In this document: positions 1 through 8,903 of the stretch, in pieces
How the letters are laid out: each line of letters starts with the position of its first letter
Numbering within the stretch: position 1 is the stretch's first letter
NCBI GenBank assembly: GCA_934754975.1
Contig: CAKVKI010000034.1
Location: forward strand, 1-14,779
Length of the DNA: 14,779 bases
DNA from: an uncultured Alistipes sp.
GTDB taxonomy: Bacteria; Bacteroidota; Bacteroidia; Bacteroidales; Rikenellaceae
Direction: 5' to 3'
Position numbers and translations under genes: made by a program
Notes under the pieces: generated by a model
What the model was told of the DNA's origin: nothing
The model's input: only the letters and a program-made list of their open reading frames with translations
The model's database searches: none

Positions 1-2660
1 TCGCCGTACAGCGCTCGGGCGAGCCGGGTAAAGACGCTTCGGAATTCTGGATCCGCGGCATCTCGACCTTCGGCGCCAACGCATCGGCACTGGTGCTGGT
101 AGACGGCATCGAACGCGATTTCAACGAAATCAACGTCGAGGATATCGAATCGTTTTCCGTCCTCAAGGACGCTTCGGCAACAGCCATCTATGGTCAACGC
201 GGTGCAAACGGCGTTATCCTGGTTACGACCAAGCGCGGACAAGCCGGAAAAGTAAACATTAATTTCAAAGCCGAATACGGCATTTCCGCCTCTGCTATCG
301 AACGGGAATTCGTCGATGCGGAGACCTATGCGTCGCTGGCCAACGAAGCCCGCATGTCGCGCTATCAGGACCCTGTTTATGACGCAAGCGATCTGGAAAT
401 CATTAAATACAACCTCGACCCCGACCTCTACCCCAATGTCGACTGGCACGACGCATTATTGAAAAAAAGCACCTCGACGTTCAAGACTTCACTCAACATC
501 AGCGGCGGCGGCTCGACTGCCCGCTACTATATTTCCGGTTCCTATTACAAACAGGGCGGACTTTTCAAGGACTCGCTGAAAGAGAACTACGATACGGATA
601 CAAACTACAAACGTTACAATTTCCGTATCAACACGGACATCAACATCACCAAGACCACGATTCTCGAAGCCGGGCTCGGCGGCTGGGTCGTCGATCAACA
701 CAAACCGGGCATGACCACCAAACCCGACGGCAATACCGACGATTTCTGGAAGTCGATCTCCTACATGACCCCGATCACCGTTCCCCTGCGCTATTCAAAC
801 GGCCAGCTGCCGACCTACGGTACGGACGGATACGGCATTTCGCCTTACGTACTTCTCAACCACACAGGTTATTACACATTCTGGGAAAACAAGGTGGAAT
901 CGAACATCGGACTGAAACAGGACCTGAGTTTTATCACGCAAGGACTGCATTTTACAGGCCGGTTCTCCTATGACGCCTACAACCGGCACAATCTGGGCCG
1001 TCTGAAAATGCCGGCTCTGTACAAGGCCGAACGAGTCCGCGACATGGAAGGCAATCTGATTACTTCGCGTATCATAGACGAAGAATCGCTCTGGCAAACA
1101 TCGGACGTCTACGGCTCCCGACGCGCCTACGGCGAAGTGCAATTGGCATACGACCGAGCTTTCAACAAGCACCGGGTAGGCGGTCTGCTCTACTATTATA
1201 TGCAGTCGTTTTCGGAAAACGATGTCGATGACAATGTCTTCAAATCGGTTCCACAGCGCAACATGGGCCTCTCCGGCCGCGTCACTTACGGTTACGACGA
1301 CCGCTATCTGGTGGAATTCAACTTCGGCTATACGGGATCGGAAAATTTCGAGCCGAAGGAACGCTTCGGTTTCTTCCCTGCAATCGCCGCGGGCTGGGTG
1401 ATCTCGAACGAAAAATTCGTCAAGAAACATATGCCGTGGCTTACCATGCTCAAAATCCGCTATTCATGGGGCCAAGTCGGCAACGACCGCATCGGCGGCG
1501 GAACACGTTTCCCCTATATCACCACGGTAACAGGCGGTAACAGCGTCAATTTCGGAAATATGGGGGCAAACAGGGCTGACGGCATACTCGTACAACTCAT
1601 GGGTTCGCAGAACCTGACATGGGAAGTCACGACCAAACAGGATCTCGGTCTCGACCTGAAAATCGCCGATCGGTTCGATCTGACGGTGGATATTTTCCGC
1701 GACCACCGCGAAGACATCTTCATACGGCGCGGATTCCTTCCCGGCACAGTCGGCGCTCTATATATCCAAGATCAGGTAGACCAGCGTCCTTGGGGCAATG
1801 TAGGTTCCATGCGTTCGGAGGGTATCGACGGAAATTTCGGCTATACGCAGCGTATCGGCAAGGACTTTATCTTCACGCTCCGCGGCAACCTGACCTACGC
1901 CTACAACAAAATCCTGAAATACGATGAAGCGGCCAACGCGCTCTACTACCGTATGACACAGGGCTACAAATGGCAACAAAACCGCGGTCTGATCGCACTG
2001 GGCCTTTTCAAAGACGAAGCCGAAATCGCCAGCAGCCCGACCCAGTACGGACAGGAACTGATGCCAGGCGATATCAAATATAAGGATGTAAACGGCGACG
2101 GCGTCATCAACGACGACGACATCGTTCCGATCGGCAATACCCCCACCCCGGAACTTGTATACGGACTCGGATTAAGCGCCCAGTGGAAAGGCTTTGATTT
2201 CAGCGTATTGTTCCAGGGCACAGGCAAGATGGACTTCATTTTAGAGGGGTACTCCATGTTCCCGTTCATTGCAAACGACGCCGGCAATATCCTTTCGGCA
2301 GTAGCCAATCCCAAAAACCGCTGGATATCACGCGAGATTTCGGGAGACCCTGCTACAGAACGCCAGGACGCCATTTTCCCGCGGCTCTCGTACGGCCCAC
2401 GCGAAAACAACACCAAGTGGTCTACCTGGTGGCTGCGCGACGGGCACTACCTTCGCCTGAAAAACCTCGAAGTGGGCTATACGCTCCCGAAAGCTTTCAC
2501 CCGCAAATTCCGGGTCGAAAAAGCACGTATTTTCTTCCTCGGCTACAACCTCGCCTGCTGGTCGTCGTTCGACTGGTGGGACCCAGAAATGGGCAGCAAG
2601 GACGGCAACTCCTACCCGATCCAAAGAACCTATACATTCGGCGTGAACGTCAGCTTCTAA
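1..2660 (+). CDS. SusC-family TonB-dependent outer-membrane glycan transporter, 5'-partial
   Basis: This is the outer-membrane barrel that imports oligosaccharides with energy from TonB/ExbBD. The open frame runs from base 3 to the TAA at 2658-2660, giving 885 visible residues. Family members are usually about 1000-1100 residues, so the signal peptide, carboxypeptidase-like regulatory domain and TonB box lie upstream of the window. The visible part opens inside the plug domain with the SusC signature LVDGIERDF, then VLKDASATAIYGQRGANGVI and LVTTKRG. The rest is the 22-strand barrel. It includes an acidic DVNGDGVINDDD loop, common in SusC proteins and possibly calcium-binding, and ends in VNVSF with a terminal aromatic residue as outer-membrane proteins do. 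The GTG at 93 is internal, not a start. SusD follows after 19 nt, which is the usual operon order. Family assignment is secure; glycan specificity cannot be told. Confidence 0.97.
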   Translation, partial: AVQRSGEPGKDASEFWIRGISTFGANASALVLVDGIERDFNEINVEDIESFSVLKDASATAIYGQRGANGVILVTTKRGQAGKVNINFKAEYGISASAIEREFVDAETYASLANEARMSRYQDPVYDASDLEIIKYNLDPDLYPNVDWHDALLKKSTSTFKTSLNISGGGSTARYYISGSYYKQGGLFKDSLKENYDTDTNYKRYNFRINTDINITKTTILEAGLGGWVVDQHKPGMTTKPDGNTDDFWKSISYMTPITVPLRYSNGQLPTYGTDGYGISPYVLLNHTGYYTFWENKVESNIGLKQDLSFITQGLHFTGRFSYDAYNRHNLGRLKMPALYKAERVRDMEGNLITSRIIDEESLWQTSDVYGSRRAYGEVQLAYDRAFNKHRVGGLLYYYMQSFSENDVDDNVFKSVPQRNMGLSGRVTYGYDDRYLVEFNFGYTGSENFEPKERFGFFPAIAAGWVISNEKFVKKHMPWLTMLKIRYSWGQVGNDRIGGGTRFPYITTVTGGNSVNFGNMGANRADGILVQLMGSQNLTWEVTTKQDLGLDLKIADRFDLTVDIFRDHREDIFIRRGFLPGTVGALYIQDQVDQRPWGNVGSMRSEGIDGNFGYTQRIGKDFIFTLRGNLTYAYNKILKYDEAANALYYRMTQGYKWQQNRGLIALGLFKDEAEIASSPTQYGQELMPGDIKYKDVNGDGVINDDDIVPIGNTPTPELVYGLGLSAQWKGFDFSVLFQGTGKMDFILEGYSMFPFIANDAGNILSAVANPKNRWISREISGDPATERQDAIFPRLSYGPRENNTKWSTWWLRDGHYLRLKNLEVGYTLPKAFTRKFRVEKARIFFLGYNLACWSSFDWWDPEMGSKDGNSYPIQRTYTFGVNVSF

Positions 2661-2679
2661 CCTTAAGACCTCAGTTATT

Positions 2680-4617
2680 ATGAAAAAAATAAGAAATATT
2701 CTGATTGTCGCATTTGCCGCATTAAGCATGATCCGGTGCGGGGACTTTCTCGACGTCCAGCAGTATGTGAAAGACATGCAGCAATACGACTCGATCTTCA
2801 TCCGGGAAAATACCACAAAACAGTGGCTTTGGGAAGTATACAGTTCGCTGAGCAGCACTCCGTCGCTCTCGAACGGCGCCCTCTACTTCGCATCCGATGA
2901 AGCGATCTACAACGACGCGACCGCTTCTTGCGAACTCTACCAGAACGGCCAGTACTCATCGACTAATCAGATTTGGGAAGACCGCTATAATGCGATGTAT
3001 GTCGGAATTCGTACGGCTTCGATTTTCATCCATAACGTTTATCGCTGCGTGGAAGTCTCCTCGTCCGAAAGAGAACGCATGGAGGGCGAAGCCCGCTTCC
3101 TGCGCGCTTACTTCTATTTCACGCTGATGCGTCAATACGGACCAGTCCCGATCGTTCCCGACGAAGGGCAGGATATCTCGCTCGATTACGACGAGCTGGC
3201 ACTGCCGCGCGCTTCGATCGACGAACTGGTCGATTTCATGCTCTCCGATCTGGAACGCGCAGCCCGCATCCTGCCCTCGGAATACGCTTCGACATGGGTC
3301 GGACGCGCCACGCAGGGCGCCGCATTAGCCCTGCGGGCCAAGATACTGCTCTATGCCGCCTCGCCTCTTTTCAACGGCAATACGGACCTGTTCAACGTCA
3401 AGGACAACGAAGGCCGCAACCTGATTCCCCAGGAAAAGGACATCCGCAAATGGGCGCGGGCGGCGGCAGCGGCCAGAGAGGTGATCGAGATGGGAATTTA
3501 CGAACTGATAACGGTAAGGGCGACCGCGACAACGGTTCCTCTGGCGCCGAATGTCCCCACAGCGGCATTCCCCGAGGGAGCCGGAGAAATCGACCCTTTC
3601 GAATCCTATGCGCAGCTCTTCAACGGAGAAACCCCCGTAACGCTCAACAACGAATTTATCTTTATGCGACAAAGCGGAGCGGACGTTAATTCGTTCGTCT
3701 ACAAGACATTCCCTTATTCGCATAACGGCACCAACAATATGGCGGCCACGCTCAAACAAGTCAATGCCTATTACATGCGGGACGGTCGGGACAAAGATCA
3801 GGCAAGTGCCGAATACCCCTATTACACTTCGGGATTCACGACCGGAGATACCAACGATCCGTTCGTTCCGACCGACTGCCACCGGATGTGGCTCAACCGC
3901 GAACCGCGCTTCTATGCTTCGATCGCTTACAACGGCTGCATCTGGGAAAACGGCACTGCCGACCAGAGATACCAGAATTTCCGCTGCAACTACTACCGTG
4001 CGGGCCAAGACGGGAAACAGTTGTCGCGCCCCTACAACTTCCCGCCCACAGGTATCGGCATCAAGAAATATTACGATCCCGACGACTCGTGGGACGAAGG
4101 CGGCCGTAGGACATACAAACCGCATCCTGAGATCCGCTATGCCGACGTGCTGTTATGGTATGCCGAAGCGTTGAACGAACTTCCCGACGGCGAAGTATAC
4201 GAATTTAACCATGTAATTTACGACGAACCGTTCACCGTAAAACGCGACGTGGACGAAATCAGGAAAGCATTCCGCCAAGTGCGTTTCCGCGCAGGACTGC
4301 CCGATCTTGCGGATGCGGAATACAGGTCGCCCGACACCTTCCGCGACAAACTCAAACGCGAACGCCAGATCGAACTCTTCATGGAGGGTTCACGTTATTT
4401 CGACCTCCGCCGCTGGAAAGACGCTGCGACGGAAGAAAACGAAGCTGTAATGGGCATGAACGTCGACATGAAAGGTTCCGGCACGCAGAAAGAACGATTC
4501 TATGAAACCACGCCGACGCAGATCACCAAAGTATTCATGAATAAGATGTATCTCTGGCCGTTCACCGACAACGAACTGAAACGCAACACCAAACTGACCC
4601 AGAATCCGGGCTGGTAG
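2680..4617 (+). CDS. SusD/RagB-family surface glycan-binding lipoprotein
   Basis: SusD proteins form the lid over the SusC barrel and deliver oligosaccharides to it at the cell surface. The 645-residue product begins MKKIRNILIV, a lipoprotein signal ending at Cys20, followed by the typical CGDFLDV start of a mature SusD. The helical TPR-like core follows (for example RFLRAYFYFTLMRQYG near residues 140-155 and ALRAKILLYAASPLF near 215-230). The C-terminal RagB/SusD region carries RERQIELFMEGSRYFDLRRW near 565-585 and ends in LTQNPGW, as many SusD proteins do. The residue before the lipid Cys is Arg, which is a poor lipobox. The gene starts 19 nt after susC and 23 nt before the next lipoprotein gene, so the three are probably one transcript. 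The ligand cannot be predicted from sequence. Confidence 0.97.
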   Translation: MKKIRNILIVAFAALSMIRCGDFLDVQQYVKDMQQYDSIFIRENTTKQWLWEVYSSLSSTPSLSNGALYFASDEAIYNDATASCELYQNGQYSSTNQIWEDRYNAMYVGIRTASIFIHNVYRCVEVSSSERERMEGEARFLRAYFYFTLMRQYGPVPIVPDEGQDISLDYDELALPRASIDELVDFMLSDLERAARILPSEYASTWVGRATQGAALALRAKILLYAASPLFNGNTDLFNVKDNEGRNLIPQEKDIRKWARAAAAAREVIEMGIYELITVRATATTVPLAPNVPTAAFPEGAGEIDPFESYAQLFNGETPVTLNNEFIFMRQSGADVNSFVYKTFPYSHNGTNNMAATLKQVNAYYMRDGRDKDQASAEYPYYTSGFTTGDTNDPFVPTDCHRMWLNREPRFYASIAYNGCIWENGTADQRYQNFRCNYYRAGQDGKQLSRPYNFPPTGIGIKKYYDPDDSWDEGGRRTYKPHPEIRYADVLLWYAEALNELPDGEVYEFNHVIYDEPFTVKRDVDEIRKAFRQVRFRAGLPDLADAEYRSPDTFRDKLKRERQIELFMEGSRYFDLRRWKDAATEENEAVMGMNVDMKGSGTQKERFYETTPTQITKVFMNKMYLWPFTDNELKRNTKLTQNPGW

Positions 4618-4640
4618 CAAACACAAAACGAACACGAACT

Positions 4641-5588
4641 ATGAAAAAAGCTATCATATTCCTGCTTGCCGCAACTGCATTTTTCACGGCCTGCAACAAC
4701 AATAAGCTTGACGACGAGCTGTTCATCAAACACGTGCTGATCAACCAGAACGGCTTCCGCGAGTACGATCTCAACTATGTGGATGCAAATGTCAGGGACA
4801 CGCTCATCACCGTTGCCGTAAACGGCTCGTCGAAACTCGACCGCGACGTCAGGGTCGACCTGGCGATCAACCCCGACACCCTCGAAGGATACAACTGGGA
4901 GAAATACCGCAACGACCGCAGTCTCTACTACGAACTGCTGCCCGAAGAGTGCTACTCTTTCAACGGGCAGGGCGTCATCATCAAAGCCGGAACGGAATAC
5001 ACCGACGTTCCGATCAGTTTCAACCTCGACAAGATCGACAAGGATAAGAATTTCGTTCTTCCGATCTCGATCGTCTCGACCTCGGAATACAGGATCGGAG
5101 AGCCGAAATACAGTACTGTCCTGATGAACGTCATCCTCTCGAACGCCTATACGGGCACCTATTCGCTGTCGGGCACGATCCGGGAAGTCGCTACGGGCGA
5201 TTTCATCGACGTCCGCATGACCCGTACGCTGCGCGTAGTCGATCCGTCCACCGTATCGCTCTACGCAGGCAACACTTCCGAACGCGTCTCCAACCGGGAA
5301 AATTACCGGATGAATATGACCGTAAACGCAGACTCCACACTCACCTTTACGCCGCTGCATCCCGACATCATGGAGATAAACCGCGACGAACCGAACCTCG
5401 ACCCGAAGAATCCGCGGAACAAAATCCTCGTGGAACGAACCGTAGACGTGCAGAATTCGCACAAATCGTATATTGTCACGACATTCTACATGTACTACAA
5501 CTATACCGACAAGACCGACCCGGCCGATCCCGTCGAAATGCGCTGGGAAGGCACCTGCTCCCGGACGAAAACGGTATTTACGAAATAA
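4641..5588 (+). CDS. SusE-position surface lipoprotein, DUF1735 plus DUF4361-like
   Basis: This 315-residue protein starts MKKAIIFLLAATAFFTAC, a good lipoprotein signal with Cys18 as the lipidated residue. It is therefore likely anchored in the outer membrane facing out. The mature part resembles the BT_3987-type architecture often encoded right after susD: an N-terminal DUF1735 beta-sandwich (about residues 30-155, with a TLITVAVNG strand and a conserved-looking VPISFNLDKID segment) and a C-terminal DUF4361-like domain beginning near YTGTYSLSG (about 165-312). Such proteins are thought to be accessory surface glycan-binding proteins, with glycan contacts in the C-terminal half; that role is inferred from family and position. 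The gene closes the susCD operon, since a strong terminator begins 15 nt after its stop. Domain calls rest on pattern recognition, not a profile search. Confidence 0.85.
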   Translation: MKKAIIFLLAATAFFTACNNNKLDDELFIKHVLINQNGFREYDLNYVDANVRDTLITVAVNGSSKLDRDVRVDLAINPDTLEGYNWEKYRNDRSLYYELLPEECYSFNGQGVIIKAGTEYTDVPISFNLDKIDKDKNFVLPISIVSTSEYRIGEPKYSTVLMNVILSNAYTGTYSLSGTIREVATGDFIDVRMTRTLRVVDPSTVSLYAGNTSERVSNRENYRMNMTVNADSTLTFTPLHPDIMEINRDEPNLDPKNPRNKILVERTVDVQNSHKSYIVTTFYMYYNYTDKTDPADPVEMRWEGTCSRTKTVFTK

Positions 5589-5602
5589 CGGCATCTCGGT
5601 AC

Positions 5603-5641
5603 AAAACCTATGGAGCGGACTTGTTCTCCTCCATAGGTTTT
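5603..5641 (+). terminator. Rho-independent terminator of the susCD operon
   Basis: A perfect 13-bp inverted repeat, AAAACCTATGGAG (5603-5615) with CTCCATAGGTTTT (5629-5641), encloses a 13-nt loop and is followed by an AT-rich tract (ATTAATTTT). It lies just after the lipoprotein stop codon and should separate the susC/susD/lipoprotein transcript from GH3. The arms are A-rich on the left and T-rich on the right, so it may work in both directions. Confidence 0.88.
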
Positions 5642-5651
5642 ATTAATTTTG
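5620..5651 (+). promoter_or_regulatory. Bacteroidota-type promoter for the GH3 gene
   Basis: TAATTTTG at 5644-5651 matches the Bacteroidota -7 consensus TAnnTTTG exactly. A -33-like CTTG sits at 5620-5623, 20 nt upstream, which is the expected spacing. The -33 part lies in the loop and descending arm region of the susCD terminator, so termination of one unit and initiation of the next overlap physically. The predicted start of transcription is about 5657-5659, giving a leader of roughly 37 nt before the GH3 ATG. The call rests on consensus match only. Confidence 0.6.
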
Positions 5652-5653
5652 TA

Positions 5654-5670
5654 ACAGGCATCTTGCCTGT
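5654..5670 (+). other. Short inverted repeat in the GH3 leader
   Basis: ACAGGCA (5654-5660) and TGCCTGT (5664-5670) form a perfect 7-bp hairpin with a TCT loop, placed at the predicted 5' end of the GH3 mRNA. It could be a 5'-end stabilising stem or an operator for a dimeric repressor. No T-tract follows, so it is not a terminator. The function is unknown. Confidence 0.4.
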
Positions 5671-5694
5671 CATCCAAACGGACAAACATAAAAA

Positions 5695-7899
5695 ATGACC
5701 AAATCACCCCGCAGTCTGCTATTCGGGATCGCCAGCCTCTTCGTGCTGACGGCCCATGCTCAGGAATATCCTTTCCGCAACCCCGACCTTCCGATCGCCG
5801 ACCGGGTGCAGGACCTCATCTCGCGGCTGACCCTCGAAGAGAAAGCCGCCCAGATGCAGAACCTCACGCCCGCGGTCGAACGGCTCGGAATTCCGGCCTA
5901 CAACTGGTGGAACGAATGTCTGCACGGTGTCGGACGCTCGTGGGACAAGGTGACCGTCTTTCCGCAGGCGATAGCGATGGCCGCGACATTCGACCCCGAA
6001 GCGCTACGGCGGATGGGCAGCATCACCTCGACCGAAGCGCGCGCCATCTACAACGAAGCCAACCGCACGGGCAAAGGCGGCATCCAATACAAGGGCCTTA
6101 CGTTCTGGACCCCGAACATCAACATTTTCCGCGACCCGCGCTGGGGACGGGGACAGGAGACCTACGGCGAAGACCCCTACCTGACCGGACTGCTGGGCAA
6201 AGCCATCGTAGAGGGACTGCAGGGCGACGATCCGGTTCTGCTGAAGACTTCGGCCTGCGCCAAGCACTATGCCGTCCACAGCGGCCCCGAGCCTTCGCGC
6301 CATGTCTTCGACGCCGACGTGAGCGACTACGATCTGTGGGACACCTACCTGCCCGCATTCCGCGACCTGATCGTCGAGGGGCGGGTAAGCGCCGTGATGG
6401 GAGCCTATAACCGGTTCCGCGGACAGCCGTGCTGCGCCAGCGACCTGCTGATGCAGGACATTCTGCGCGGCGACTGGGAATTCACGGGCTACGTCACCTC
6501 GGACTGCGGGGCGATCGACGATTTCTTCAAAAATCACAAGACCCATCCGGACGGAGCGTCGGCCGCGGCGGACGCCGTGATCCACACGACCGATCTGGAC
6601 TGCGGCGAAATCTTCGCCTGCCTGCCCGAAGCGGTCGAGCGGGGGCTTATCTCCGAAGCCGTGATCGACGAATCGCTCGCACGGCTGCTGACGATCCGGT
6701 TCCGGCTCGGCGCATTCGATCCGCAGGAGCGCGATCCTTACGCCACGCTCCCCTATTCGGTGCTGGAAGCCGATTCGCACAAGGCCCATGCTCTGAAGAT
6801 GGCGCACGAATCCATGGTGCTGCTCAAGAACAACGGACTGCTTCCGCTGCGCCACAACCTGCGCCGCATCGCCGTACTCGGCCCTAATGCCGATTCGCCC
6901 GAAGTCCAGCTGGGCAACTACAACGGAGTTCCGTCGGAGATCGTTACGCCGCTGAAAGGCATACAGGCAAAAACAGGCGCCGAAATCATCTACCTGCGCG
7001 CTTCGGATTACACCACGCCGGAAGCCGGGGCCGATGAAATACGCAAAGCCGTCGAAGGCGCCGACCTCGTGATTTATGTCGGCGGCATCTCGCCCCGGCT
7101 GGAAGGCGAGGAGGGCGACGCAGGGCGTGAAAAACTCGACGGATTCCTCGGCGGCGACCGCACGAGCATCATGCTTCCCAAGGTCCAGACACAGGTAATG
7201 CAGCAGGTGAAACAGGCCGGACTTCCGCTCGTCTTCGTTTCGATGTCGGGCAGTGCGGTGGCTTTCCCGTGGGAAGCCGAAAACGCCGACGCGATCCTGC
7301 AGGCATGGTACGGCGGACAGGCCACCGGAACGGCCGTAGCCGACATCCTGTGGGGCGACTGCAATCCGTCAGGACGGCTTCCGGTCACGTTCTACGCCGG
7401 CGACGACCAACTGCCCGATTTCAACGATTACTCGATGGAAGGCCGCACTTACCGCTATTTCGAAGGACAACCGCTCTATCCGTTCGGCTACGGACTCAGC
7501 TACACGACCTTCGCATACGACACTCCGGCATGCGCCGTCAAAACCGCCGGCACCGGAGAATCCGTGAAAGTAACAGCCCGCGTCCGCAATACGGGCGCCG
7601 TAGCCGGAGACGAAGTGGTGCAGCTTTACGTCAACCACCCCGACGCCCCGGAACCCAAACCGCTCCGTGCGCTGAAAGGCGTAAAACGCGTTCACCTGCA
7701 GCCGGGCGAAGAACAGCTCGTCGAGTTCACCCTCACACCCCGGGATCTTGGGCTGGTCGGCGAAGACGGCGCCACCGCCTGCAACCCGGGACGTATCTCA
7801 TTCTATATCGGCGGCTCCCAGCCCGTCTCCGAGGCGGACCGGCGACAACACTCCGCAGAAATACGCGTCAAGGGCCCCCGCAGGGTGCTGGCCAGGTAA
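5695..7899 (+). CDS. GH3 beta-glycosidase, beta-xylosidase-like, periplasmic
   Basis: This exo-acting retaining glycosidase removes beta-linked sugars from the non-reducing end of oligosaccharides. The 734-residue product has an N-terminal signal peptide with likely cleavage after Ala22 (AHA|QEY), so it is exported, probably to the periplasm. Domains are a GH3 TIM barrel (about 30-340), an alpha/beta sandwich (about 370-600) and a C-terminal fibronectin-III-like domain (about 635-710). Diagnostic blocks include YNWWNECLHGVGR, FRDPRWGRGQETYGEDPYLT and KHYAVHSGPE. Asp270 in VTSDCGAI is the expected nucleophile. Glu470 or Glu472 in LEGEEGD is the likely acid/base. YPFGYGLSYTTF is also present. 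There is no PA14 insertion. NWWNECLHGVGR and the overall length fit the xylan 1,4-beta-xylosidase branch, but GH3 specificity is hard to call and beta-glucosidase is possible. The gene is a single unit between two terminators. Confidence 0.94.
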   Translation: MTKSPRSLLFGIASLFVLTAHAQEYPFRNPDLPIADRVQDLISRLTLEEKAAQMQNLTPAVERLGIPAYNWWNECLHGVGRSWDKVTVFPQAIAMAATFDPEALRRMGSITSTEARAIYNEANRTGKGGIQYKGLTFWTPNINIFRDPRWGRGQETYGEDPYLTGLLGKAIVEGLQGDDPVLLKTSACAKHYAVHSGPEPSRHVFDADVSDYDLWDTYLPAFRDLIVEGRVSAVMGAYNRFRGQPCCASDLLMQDILRGDWEFTGYVTSDCGAIDDFFKNHKTHPDGASAAADAVIHTTDLDCGEIFACLPEAVERGLISEAVIDESLARLLTIRFRLGAFDPQERDPYATLPYSVLEADSHKAHALKMAHESMVLLKNNGLLPLRHNLRRIAVLGPNADSPEVQLGNYNGVPSEIVTPLKGIQAKTGAEIIYLRASDYTTPEAGADEIRKAVEGADLVIYVGGISPRLEGEEGDAGREKLDGFLGGDRTSIMLPKVQTQVMQQVKQAGLPLVFVSMSGSAVAFPWEAENADAILQAWYGGQATGTAVADILWGDCNPSGRLPVTFYAGDDQLPDFNDYSMEGRTYRYFEGQPLYPFGYGLSYTTFAYDTPACAVKTAGTGESVKVTARVRNTGAVAGDEVVQLYVNHPDAPEPKPLRALKGVKRVHLQPGEEQLVEFTLTPRDLGLVGEDGATACNPGRISFYIGGSQPVSEADRRQHSAEIRVKGPRRVLAR

Positions 7900-7913
7900 C
7901 CGGCCCGAAACAA

Positions 7914-7941
7914 AAGCGGGTTCCTTTCGAGGAACCCGCTT
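7914..7941. terminator. Shared terminator between convergent GH3 and araC genes
   Basis: A perfect 12-bp stem, AAGCGGGTTCCT (7914-7925) with AGGAACCCGCTT (7930-7941), is closed by a very stable TTCG tetraloop. It lies in the 52-bp gap between the GH3 stop codon and the araC stop codon. T-rich sequence follows on both sides (CTATTTC on +, TTGTTTC on -), so it probably stops both convergent transcripts. Confidence 0.88.
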
Positions 7942-7951
7942 CTATTTCAGA

Positions 7952-8869
7952 TTATTCGTCAGCCATCACGGCCGTAAGTTCTTCCTCCGGATATTCGGTT
8001 CTCGATTTGGCCTGGTGCGCACGGCGGTACTCCAACGGCGAAAGTCCCGACATCTCCTTGAATTTATGGTTGAAGTGCGAGATGTTGCGGAACCCCGATT
8101 CATAGGCTACCTGTATGATGCTGAAGTCGGAATTGACAAGCAGTTTGTATGCGAAGTCGATGCGGATTTCCAGCAGGCAGTTGAAAATACTGCGTCCGGT
8201 CGATTGCTTGAAATTCCGGCACAGCGCCGTGGGATTCTGCCCGGCGTACCCGGCCACCTGTCCGAGCGTTATGGCCTCCTTGAAATTGTTGGACATGTAT
8301 TGATAAGCCCGGTAAACCGGCAGGTTGTGCAGGTCTTTGACCCGATTATAATCCACCTCGGCAATCGACAGGTAGGAAAAATCGGGAGTCTGGCTCAGTA
8401 CGCCCAGAATACGGTAAAGTTCCATCAGGCGCTTCAGGCCGTCCAGCCGTTCGAAATCCGACAGGCGGGTGCGGATGCGCTCCAGCACCTCGTCGTTGTG
8501 AAAAAGCAGGCCGCGGGAACTTTCGTCCAGCAGGCGGGCGATCGGCCCGAACTCGGGCATGGTGCGGAAATCGGACGGGAAGATGTTCAGGTTGAACTGG
8601 ATAACTTCGGAACAGCAATACAGGTCGTTGTTCTCATAATACATCCGGTCGCTGAGGTGGAAATGGGGCACGTTCGATCCGATGAAGACGATATCGCCCG
8701 GAGAGAATTCGCTGACGCCATTGCCGACGAAACGTTTGCCGACACCCTCCGTAATGGCGACCAGCTCGTATTCCGGATGATAATGCCAGTCCGGCGGGAA
8801 GTGTTTGAATATAAAATTCTTCTTCGTAAACGACGATCCGGATGCCGGAATAATGGTTTCGTAAAGCAT
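7952..8869 (-). CDS. AraC-family transcriptional regulator with cupin sensor domain
   Basis: This 305-residue protein has an N-terminal cupin-like sensor (about residues 1-100), with His29, His31 and Glu35 in the WHYHPEYEL motif that AraC sugar-sensing proteins use to shape the ligand pocket. The C-terminal double helix-turn-helix (about 186-286) contains GYAGQNPTALCRNFKQSTG in the first recognition region. SIIQVAYESGFRNISHFNHK, GLSPLEYRR follow in the second. A short acidic tail ends the protein. The start at MLYETIIP puts the first residues in register with related Bacteroidota regulators. The gene is divergent from the methyltransferase/glycosidase operon across 137 bp and convergent with GH3, so it most likely senses a sugar or glycan-derived product and controls that operon, possibly also itself. 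There is no hybrid two-component regulator or ECF sigma factor in the window, so this is the only regulator visible for the locus. Confidence 0.95.
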   Translation of the reverse strand: MLYETIIPASGSSFTKKNFIFKHFPPDWHYHPEYELVAITEGVGKRFVGNGVSEFSPGDIVFIGSNVPHFHLSDRMYYENNDLYCCSEVIQFNLNIFPSDFRTMPEFGPIARLLDESSRGLLFHNDEVLERIRTRLSDFERLDGLKRLMELYRILGVLSQTPDFSYLSIAEVDYNRVKDLHNLPVYRAYQYMSNNFKEAITLGQVAGYAGQNPTALCRNFKQSTGRSIFNCLLEIRIDFAYKLLVNSDFSIIQVAYESGFRNISHFNHKFKEMSGLSPLEYRRAHQAKSRTEYPEEELTAVMADE

Positions 8870-8903
8870 AATCTTATATTATTATCGAAAGAATGGCCCT
8901 TAG

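Noticed and set aside
93..95. GTG at 93 as start of SusC
   Set aside because: The frame is open to base 3 and encodes plug-domain sequence (FWIRGISTFG) before it, so the gene simply runs in from upstream.
4500..5594. Long antisense frames opposite the lipoprotein, SusC, GH3, GH5-like and GH51 genes
   Set aside because: They show no domain signatures, are composition-driven shadows of GC-rich codons, and lie opposite clearly real genes.
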